The notes under the pieces are model-generated. The model saw nothing but the letters and a program-made list of their open reading frames with translations. It searched no databases and was not told the origin of the DNA. Below, in pieces: positions 14,525 to 20,598 of a stretch of DNA of 20,598 bases. Both the position numbers and the translations under genes were made by a program. Position 1 is the first letter of the stretch. The number at the start of each line of letters is the position of its first letter. The stretch is from a virus, in the IMG/VR virus record IMGVR_UViG_3300029985_000180, positions 1 through 20,598 of that record. One strand, written 5' to 3'.

Positions 14525-14713
14525 ATGCCCTATGTTACAAATTCTATACCTTCTACGACTAGTCCTCTTAATATGCAGGTAGTGGCCTCAGCAAACGAAA
14601 ACCAAGTTCCGGCTGGCTATATTCTTGTATCTAATGGAACTAATGCTGATTGGACTCCTCAGGCTAGCGATTTGTCTACTTATGCTTATGAAATATTTGA
14701 GCCGGGTGTCTAA
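14525..14713 (+). CDS. short tail-region protein, unknown
   Basis: 62 residues with AAGGAG eight bases before the ATG. It contains a short 'GYILVSNGTNADWTPQ' stretch (residues 31-46) like the repeated tail-fibre phrase 'LvsnGt.a.W', so it may be a small fibre-associated protein. It ends acidic (YAYEIFEPGV). No family recognised. Confidence 0.55.
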   Translation: MPYVTNSIPSTTSPLNMQVVASANENQVPAGYILVSNGTNADWTPQASDLSTYAYEIFEPGV

Positions 14714-14730
14714 TTTTCTGGAGGTGTGCT

Positions 14731-14895
14731 ATTCCTTACAAATCACGTAAACAAGAAAAGTTTTTTAATGCTAATAGAGATAAATTAGAAAAGCAAGGTG
14801 TTAATGTAGAGGAATGGAATAAGGCCAGTAAGGGTAAGAAACTGCCTGAAAAGGTTAAGAAAAATAAAACTAAAAATGAGATGAAAGAATACTAA
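14731..14895 (+). CDS. small basic 'PYKS' protein apparently starting on ATT
   Basis: 54 residues read from ATT at 14731: IPYKSRKQEKFF, then NANRDKLEKQGVNVEEW and KASKGKKLPEKVKK. Small phage and bacterial proteins beginning MPYKS/MPFKS-x-x-Q-x-x-F and containing KASKGKKLPE are familiar, and in them the codon at this place is the initiating ATG. Here it is ATT, six bases after GGAGG (14720-14724), an ideal ribosome site. No ATG, GTG or TTG is in frame upstream after the previous stop at 14711. The reading is intact and ends two bases before the next gene. ATT starts are rare but real (infC). Alternatives: a start-loss mutation or a base error. Function unknown. Confidence 0.65.
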   Translation: MPYKSRKQEKFFNANRDKLEKQGVNVEEWNKASKGKKLPEKVKKNKTKNEMKEY

Positions 14896-14897
14896 AT

Positions 14898-16556
14898 ATG
14901 ACAAGTGTGATAGGACAACCTCAATTATTTCAAGCCAATGATAACACTACTGGTCTTCCTGCTGCTGGTGCTTTTTTATACACCTATGCCTCAGGAACTA
15001 ATACCCCTTTAAGCACCTTCTATGATGCTGCCCTAACTTCACCATGTCCAAATCCTATTACCCTTGATAACTATGGACAGGCAGTGTTTTATTTATCTTC
15101 TGCTTTATACCGTTTTAATCTAATTAACTCCTCAGGTATCCAGCAAGCACATTATCCACAGGACAACGTAGGACAAGGAACAGCTAGTCTTTCCTCTATT
15201 CCTCTTAATGGATTCTACTATGACTCAACTAATTTAATATATGAAATAAATATATCTTACTCACCAACTACTCAAACCTTTACTGTTTCTCCTACTTCTG
15301 CTTCTTTCAGACTTTGGTTAAATGGAACTTTAGCCAATTACACTACTCAAACTGTAACTCATGCTAATACTTCTGGTTCCTGGTATTTTTATTTTACTTC
15401 TGCCGGTGTTTTAACTGCTTCTATGACTTATTATAATATCTTAAATACAGTTCCGGTAGGTGCTGTTTATTATAATGCTTCAACTTCTCAATATTGGTTA
15501 TTTGAAACTAGAAAACATTATCAAAGTCCTGCTGAATGGGTTAACTCTCAAAATCTTGCTATAGGAACTTTTGTTAAGAGTATAACAGATTTTACAGTGG
15601 CTAATTATGGTTTAGGTGTTCCAGCACAAATTGCCACACAATTCACAATAGCCTCTGGAACTGCTATTGATGCTGATGTTGAGGTTGTCTCTCAAGCTAT
15701 CTCTTCTGGTGGTCCTTATTATACCTCATATTTAACTGGAACTGGACCCTTAGGTAATTTTACTTCTTCTGCTCTTCCCTTTATATATGATGGAGGAACT
15801 AACTACTTACAATACAATCAGAATAATAGTGGAACTTGGCAAATGACTGATTTAACTTCCGGTCAATATGTTAACTATTATTTATTTGCTTCTTTAGGTG
15901 CCGATTCAACTACTCCTAAACAAGTATTCCTAATTCCAGGACAATCTACCTTCTCTACTTTGGCTTCCGCACAGGCTGAAAGTGTTACTGCTCTAACTTT
16001 AGTATTTCCTCTCCTGTGCTTTGTCCCAGTATATCAAATTACAATGCTAACTAATTCTACCTATAGTAATCCAGGCAAATGTGTTATATCAGCTGTTACT
16101 CGTATTTCTTTAACCCATGCTCAATTTACACAGCCCTTTAATACTTCTTATGTTACTTCTACTTCACTCTTATCTACTTCTTCAGCAACACAAGGAGCAG
16201 GTGAGGTAGGATATAAGGGGACTTTATCTTATTCTTCAGGAACAGTTGGATATGCTTTAAATAATCCGTCTTTTCCAGGCTTGTCAATTATCGCCAATGG
16301 TTCTGCTACTTCTGTCACTATATCAAACCATTTTACATATATAACTACATCAGCTTCTAGTATGGCAACAACTTTACCAGCTGCTAGTGCTTCGATAGAT
16401 GGACAGGTATTTATAGTAGAGTTTGGCAGTTCAGTGACAACAGCTACATGGATTTCTAGTGGGGCTACTTTTGTTGGAGCACCTTCTACAATAGTTTTAA
16501 ATACCCCTTATCGTTTTATATATATTAACTCATCTACACAGTGGTTCTTATACTAA
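14898..16556 (+). CDS. receptor-binding tail fibre protein 1
   Basis: 552 residues. Residues about 20-95 form an anchor domain: GAFLYTYASGTNTPLSTFYD, PNPITLDNYGQAVFYL, YRFNLINSSGIQQAHYPQDN, the pattern common to short phage tail fibres and spikes that plugs them into the virion. The rest is Ser/Thr/Tyr-rich beta structure, with a second motif GAGEVGYKGTLSYSSGT near 433-449 and a typical fibre tip (MATTLPAASASIDGQVFIVEF, split; STQWFLY at the end). No enzymatic motif is visible, so it is probably a non-enzymatic receptor binder or a fibre platform. The ribosome site is weak (GATGAAAGA). The next gene shares the anchor, so the phage carries two receptor-binding proteins. Confidence 0.8.
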   Translation: MTSVIGQPQLFQANDNTTGLPAAGAFLYTYASGTNTPLSTFYDAALTSPCPNPITLDNYGQAVFYLSSALYRFNLINSSGIQQAHYPQDNVGQGTASLSSIPLNGFYYDSTNLIYEINISYSPTTQTFTVSPTSASFRLWLNGTLANYTTQTVTHANTSGSWYFYFTSAGVLTASMTYYNILNTVPVGAVYYNASTSQYWLFETRKHYQSPAEWVNSQNLAIGTFVKSITDFTVANYGLGVPAQIATQFTIASGTAIDADVEVVSQAISSGGPYYTSYLTGTGPLGNFTSSALPFIYDGGTNYLQYNQNNSGTWQMTDLTSGQYVNYYLFASLGADSTTPKQVFLIPGQSTFSTLASAQAESVTALTLVFPLLCFVPVYQITMLTNSTYSNPGKCVISAVTRISLTHAQFTQPFNTSYVTSTSLLSTSSATQGAGEVGYKGTLSYSSGTVGYALNNPSFPGLSIIANGSATSVTISNHFTYITTSASSMATTLPAASASIDGQVFIVEFGSSVTTATWISSGATFVGAPSTIVLNTPYRFIYINSSTQWFLY

Positions 16557-16565
16557 GGAATAATA

Positions 16566-18632
16566 ATGACAATTAACCCTTCAGCTTCTCTCTTTACCTT
16601 TCCCAGATTTCAAGCATTTAATACAGCAGGTTCCCCTTTAGCTGGTGGACAACTATACTCATATGCCGCAGGAACATTAACTCCACAAGCAACTTATACT
16701 GATAGCAGCTTAACTATACCTAATCCTAATCCAGTTATCCTTGATGCTTTTGGAACTGCTTCTGTGTGGTTAGGAAATAATGCCTATAAGATTAATTTAT
16801 TGGATGTTAATGGGGTTCAACAAGCTAATTTTCCCATGGACAATATTTCTTCAATTAGCACCAATATATCTGCTGGATTAGCTGCTTCTACGACTATTTC
16901 TCAAGGCCAGGGACTTGTAGGATTTAATTCAACATTATCTTATCCCCTTGGAACATTGCCAGGAGATTTATCAGATACAACTAATATAATAAACGGAGAT
17001 GCTTTAATTGGTGTCCTACAGCCATTTACTGGAGCAGTAGCAAGGACTCAGCATAGTAAAAATGCTGATATCCTTAGTGTTAAGGATTTTGGAGCCGTGG
17101 GAGATGGTATAACTGATGATACCGCAGCTTTTGTGGCGATGTTCGCCCTGAAAAGAGCTTGGTATATCCCATATACTTCGAGCGGATATCTTATTAATGG
17201 CAATCTAATCATAGCATCGAGTGGCGTTTGCGATGGGCAATTGATCGTAAAATCCGGGTTCCCGTCCGGGTTCAACTCTGCTGTGGCTGTGCAGATTTGC
17301 AATAACGTGTATGGCCAGAAGCTTCGGATCTATGGGTTGAACGTATATTCTACAGACGTTCGCCCCAGCCCATATACCGCGGCTAAGACGGTCGGCATTC
17401 TGGTTGGCCCAACCTCCACATACAGCGGCAATACTCCATGTCCAGGTGTAACCCTCTACAACTGCAAGGCTACTAGGTTCAGCGTCAACCTGCAAATTTC
17501 AACCTTTAACGTCACAGTGGTATCTGGAGCCTACCCCCAGGGTGACCACAACATACTAGTTTATAGCTATGACGACACCTATAACCAGGTAAATGATGTT
17601 AGTTTAATTGATGTGCAGTCAGATTCCGCGTCTACCAGTTATGGGGCCACGGCCTATGCCTTGAGGGTAGGGACTACTGGAAGTACTTATGTTAGTGATT
17701 CAGCACAGGGCGTCAATCTCAGGGTACAGGGATGCAATTTCGATGGGGCTCCGGTCTATATTGATAATATTGCTGGCGTAAATTATTGGGGTAACTATCA
17801 TGAAGTATATCCCACTGTTGGTGTTGTCCTAAATTCATCCCTTGGTTCCGGTCTTCAATGTGTGGACATTGGCGGTTGTTATTTCAGTGGAGGTAATTAC
17901 GCCATAGTTGCGTCCTATGTTGTAAACAATCTAGAAATACACCAAAATTCCTATTACGGGATAAATTATAGTGCTTTCCAGGCTAATTACACAGAGTTAC
18001 AAAACTTCAAGTATTGGAACGGGTATCATCAGACCAGTGATCCTGTCTGGGGTTCTGGTCCGTCTGAGGTAAATTTCAATTTTAGCCTAGGCTCATTTCT
18101 ATCCCAAGCTACATTTTCCGGTTGTTCCATTTTCTCGGACGGCCTTACAAACGGTTCGCAATTAGTCCAAAACACACTCTCTACAACCAATTGGTATCAA
18201 AAGGGGATGACTAATGATGGTTGGCAAAATTTGAATTCTTCGACTGGACGCTGTCGTTCTGGGTCTGCCGTGCAAACTGCAATCGCCGGTACCCAGGCAG
18301 GTAACCTGTTCACGTTCACTGTCCCGGCTCAGGCCCTACTATTCAATGGTGGCGATATTATAACTAGCTCAGCAGGAAGTGCAATTTGGGTTAAGAGCGT
18401 CAATTACGCTACTGGCCAAGCAACTTTGGATTCGACCTATACGGGATCCCTAACCATTAGCCATTCCCCGGCTTATTTTGTGGGGTATAATTTGGTCGGT
18501 AACGGAAGCCCTCAAGGTGCCATAACGGCTAATCCAGGCTCCCGTTACACCAATTTGTCTGGCGGCACCGGAACCACAACCTATGTCAAAGAAAGCGGGA
18601 TCGGGACCAACACTGGGTGGGTGGCGAAGTGA
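16566..18632 (+). CDS. tailspike with pectate-lyase-like beta-helix, receptor-binding protein 2
   Basis: 688 residues. Residues about 20-95 repeat the anchor pattern of the previous gene (GGQLYSYAAGTLTPQATYTD, PNPVILDAFGTASVWL, VQQANFPMDN). At 170-190, SVKDFGAVGDGITDDTAAF is the classic start of the right-handed beta-helix used by tailspikes that cleave or bind surface polysaccharide (Pectate_lyase_3-like). The end (ITANPGSRYTNLSGGTGTTTY, VKESGIGTNTGWVAK) is a common spike C-terminal trimer module. From about 17125, just after that motif, base composition rises and codons become more mixed: the anchor is native and the spike body looks acquired. AAGGAAT seven bases before the ATG. Catalytic residues cannot be picked by eye. 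Confidence 0.88.
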   Translation: MTINPSASLFTFPRFQAFNTAGSPLAGGQLYSYAAGTLTPQATYTDSSLTIPNPNPVILDAFGTASVWLGNNAYKINLLDVNGVQQANFPMDNISSISTNISAGLAASTTISQGQGLVGFNSTLSYPLGTLPGDLSDTTNIINGDALIGVLQPFTGAVARTQHSKNADILSVKDFGAVGDGITDDTAAFVAMFALKRAWYIPYTSSGYLINGNLIIASSGVCDGQLIVKSGFPSGFNSAVAVQICNNVYGQKLRIYGLNVYSTDVRPSPYTAAKTVGILVGPTSTYSGNTPCPGVTLYNCKATRFSVNLQISTFNVTVVSGAYPQGDHNILVYSYDDTYNQVNDVSLIDVQSDSASTSYGATAYALRVGTTGSTYVSDSAQGVNLRVQGCNFDGAPVYIDNIAGVNYWGNYHEVYPTVGVVLNSSLGSGLQCVDIGGCYFSGGNYAIVASYVVNNLEIHQNSYYGINYSAFQANYTELQNFKYWNGYHQTSDPVWGSGPSEVNFNFSLGSFLSQATFSGCSIFSDGLTNGSQLVQNTLSTTNWYQKGMTNDGWQNLNSSTGRCRSGSAVQTAIAGTQAGNLFTFTVPAQALLFNGGDIITSSAGSAIWVKSVNYATGQATLDSTYTGSLTISHSPAYFVGYNLVGNGSPQGAITANPGSRYTNLSGGTGTTTYVKESGIGTNTGWVAK

Positions 18633-18757
18633 GCAAAAAGACGTACACTGCTGGGTCAGTTTGTTTTAACTCTAGTCCAGCAGTGGGGCAGCAGAAGGGA
18701 TGGGTTTGTACTGTTAGTGGTACACCAGGCATTTGGGCAGGAATGGGTAATTTGTAA
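18629..18757 (+). CDS. orphan tail-fibre C-terminal module
   Basis: 42 residues from GTG, overlapping the tailspike stop by four bases (GTGA). The product, YTAGSVCFNSSPAVGQQKGW followed by VCTVSGTPGIWAGMGNL after a short SKKT lead, matches the tip sequence often found at the end of phage fibres and spikes ('G.i.fNs.P..gg..GWvCt.sGTpGtW...G'). Here it stands in its own frame after a spike that already has a different end module. It may be a translated small partner, made by coupling at GTGA, or the remnant tip of a spike replaced by recombination. No slippery site for frameshifting is visible at the junction. Confidence 0.55.
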   Translation: MSKKTYTAGSVCFNSSPAVGQQKGWVCTVSGTPGIWAGMGNL

Positions 18758-18785
18758 TAAGATAAAAATAGAGAAGAGAATATAG

Positions 18786-20598
18786 ATGAAACTACATAAT
18801 TTTTTACAAGGTTCATATACCCTAGAAACTCCTAATTATTCATGTGAGAGAACTATTAATTGGTATCCTGATATGAGTGAGTTAGGAGATGCTAAGGAAT
18901 CAGAACCCATTATGCTTTCTCCTACTCCAGGATTAACTTTACAACACACTCTACCACGTTCTCCTATTCGTGGTATATATAGAACTGCTAATAATTTTAT
19001 ATATTGTGTAGCTGGTAATGGCTTATTTTTATTAACTCCAACTGTCTCTTCTGGTAATATTATTTGGTCTCATACTCTTTTGGCTTATCTTACTACCTCT
19101 GCTGGATATGTGAGTATGTGTGATGGTATTCCAAATTATTATCAGGGTATATCAAATACAGGACTTATTAATCAGGTTATAGTAGTTGATGGTTCTACAA
19201 CTGGATTAGTATTTCAAGAAGGAACTTCAGAGGTTGTTCAAATAGGTCCTGCTAGCGGTTATTATGGTTCCTCTTTTGTAACTTTTCAAGATGGTTTATT
19301 TATTTTCTCACAACCAGGAACTATTACAGGATTTTATGCTTCTGACCCTCTTAATATAAATGATTTGGACACTATAGAAGTAAATCTAGTTTCAGATAAT
19401 GTTTCCCGTATCATTTCAGACCATGATGTAATTTGGATATTAGGCACACGTTATTTATCAGTTTGGCAGAATAGTGGTGGAGGAACAACAACTAATACCT
19501 TCCAACAAATTCCTGGTGCCACTGCTCCTACTGGCACTGTTGCTCCTTGGACAGTTGCTCAAGCTGCTGGAATGCTCTGCTGGGTGACAAATGATGATAG
19601 AGGTTGGGCAGAAGTTGGGATGGCCCTTGATTATAGACCTATCAGAATATCAAATCATGCTGTAGAATTATGGTTACAAAATCTTCAAGATGTTTCCCAA
19701 ACTATTGCCTGGACTTATCAAGAACAAGGTCATACTTATTATTGTCTAAATAATCCTTCAGCAATTAGTACATGGTGTTTTGATGTAGCTCATAAAATTT
19801 GGCATGAGAGAGCCTATTTTTCAGATGGTAATTATAGCAGAGATTTAGTTAATTTTCATATGAATGTATATATTCCTGGAGCCTTTCCAAATGCTTATAT
19901 GCATCTATGTGGTGATTATCAGAATGGTAATCTTTATTCCTTAGATAATACAAATTTTACACATAATGGCCAAGTTATTAGAAGAGAACGAACAACTCCC
20001 CATCAAAGTGGTCAATCTAAAAGATTAATATATAGCCAAATACAAGTAGATGCTGAAACTGGTATAGGGTTAGATGGTGCAGGATTATCTGTTCAAAATG
20101 GAGTATCTATAACTCCAACAACAATAACTGCTAATAATGTATTATTACAAGGTAATGGACCTAATTATACTTTGGTTGCTTTAGATGGAAGTATACAAAC
20201 ACCTATATCCTCTATATCTATATCTCCAGTCTCTTCCTATAATACTACATGGTCTAATTCTTACTCTATTAACAATAATCAGGTTTCAATAAATCCAACT
20301 ACTCTTACACAAACAACTCCTATAACTTTAGGTAATGGAAATGGAAATAATACAATATTTCAAATTCCAAATATAGTGGGAAATATACTAAATCCTACTG
20401 TATATTTGAATGACTGGAGAGGAAATAATATACAACCCATATATCCAAGTATGATAACTAATTTATGTGCTAGTTCATATAATTTTAATATATCTTGGTC
20501 TTTAAGTAATGTAACAGCAACTCCGGGTGTATGGTCTGTTCCTGATGATACTACTAATGGAACCTATTTATATGAGAGTTCCGCTAATTCCACTCATT
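18786..20598 (+). CDS. gp10-like packaged-DNA stabilisation / tail needle-adaptor protein, 3' end missing
   Basis: Open from ATG 18786 to the window end, at least 604 codons, no stop. P22 gp10 closes the portal channel after packaging and connects the adaptor to the needle. Matches: CERTINWYPDM (20-30) and LSPTPGL (44-50), the 'R.iNwy ... l..tPGl' start of this family; repeated beta-propeller-like strands (GLFLLTPT, DGLFIFSQPGTITGFYASDP); IISDHDVIWILGTRYLSVWQ (about 216-235), the 'fG....E.W' step; CWVTNDDRGWAEVGMA near 270; and IRRERTTPHQ with QIQVDAETGIGLDG near 400-430, close to where homologues of about 470 residues end. At least 170 further beta-rich Asn/Thr/Ser residues follow, so this one has an insertion or extension. 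The ribosome site is weak (GAGAAGAG). Confidence 0.8.
   Translation, partial: MKLHNFLQGSYTLETPNYSCERTINWYPDMSELGDAKESEPIMLSPTPGLTLQHTLPRSPIRGIYRTANNFIYCVAGNGLFLLTPTVSSGNIIWSHTLLAYLTTSAGYVSMCDGIPNYYQGISNTGLINQVIVVDGSTTGLVFQEGTSEVVQIGPASGYYGSSFVTFQDGLFIFSQPGTITGFYASDPLNINDLDTIEVNLVSDNVSRIISDHDVIWILGTRYLSVWQNSGGGTTTNTFQQIPGATAPTGTVAPWTVAQAAGMLCWVTNDDRGWAEVGMALDYRPIRISNHAVELWLQNLQDVSQTIAWTYQEQGHTYYCLNNPSAISTWCFDVAHKIWHERAYFSDGNYSRDLVNFHMNVYIPGAFPNAYMHLCGDYQNGNLYSLDNTNFTHNGQVIRRERTTPHQSGQSKRLIYSQIQVDAETGIGLDGAGLSVQNGVSITPTTITANNVLLQGNGPNYTLVALDGSIQTPISSISISPVSSYNTTWSNSYSINNNQVSINPTTLTQTTPITLGNGNGNNTIFQIPNIVGNILNPTVYLNDWRGNNIQPIYPSMITNLCASSYNFNISWSLSNVTATPGVWSVPDDTTNGTYLYESSANSTH

Noticed and set aside
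17048-17495. Minus-strand open frames inside the tailspike
   Set aside because: They arise from the changed base composition of the spike body; no ribosome sites, and the plus frame has clear family motifs.
18600-18640. Programmed -1 frameshift joining the tailspike to the orphan tip
   Set aside because: No X XXY YYZ slippery heptamer precedes the stop; GTGA coupling or a recombination remnant is simpler.
18586-18816. Minus-strand open frame over the tailspike end and gp10-like start
   Set aside because: It opposes three supported plus-strand frames and has no signals of its own.

Overview
The window is about 20.6 kb of AT-rich, tightly packed DNA from a tailed phage or prophage. The second half is a P22-type (short-tailed, podovirus-like) packaging, head and tail module in near-canonical order: small terminase, large terminase, P22-type portal, scaffold, P22-type coat protein with an insertion domain, a beta-rich post-coat protein, gp4-like tail adaptor, small beta proteins, two receptor-binding fibre/spike proteins, and a gp10-like tail needle-adaptor that runs off the right edge. 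No host gene, integrase, attachment site, tRNA or CRISPR array is visible. Many genes have good Shine-Dalgarno sequences (AAGGAG, GGAGG), so the host initiates translation in the usual bacterial way; I cannot name the host.

Layout. 1-1304: end of an early/middle operon with a RusA-like resolvase, a small protein resembling only region 2 of sigma-70 factors, and a FmdB-type zinc ribbon, closed by a strong terminator. 1305-1639: control region (terminator, candidate promoters, folded leader). 1640-3442: an operon of seven small unknown genes, three of them single proteins that are largely membrane segments, closed by a terminator. 3443-4986: an accessory stretch with a purine-rich small ORF carrying an (AG)n tract, and one isolated minus-strand gene with NNC-rich codon use, its own terminator and an inverted repeat at its promoter. 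4987-9628: terminase and portal, with unusual simple-sequence repeats in and after terL. 9722-12734: scaffold, coat and post-coat protein, ending in a terminator. 12836-20598: connector, tail and receptor-binding genes.

How it fits together. The small sigma-like gene sits next to the resolvase, a place where phages often keep their late-gene activator. The packaging and structural genes are preceded by a repeated intergenic word, GTTATAAT (4957, 7321, 9633, 12806), with no recognisable -35 box. I infer that the sigma-like protein directs late transcription from these -10-only promoters, in the manner of T4 gp55. This is the strongest candidate for an undescribed system here, but it is an inference.

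Other notable items: a small gene in a 'PYKS' family apparently starting on ATT with an ideal ribosome site; a tailspike whose receptor-binding part has a different base composition from its anchor and is followed by an orphan fibre C-terminus; a beta module shared by the post-coat protein and the tail adaptor; and a nested SKSP repeat at the N-terminus of the large terminase.
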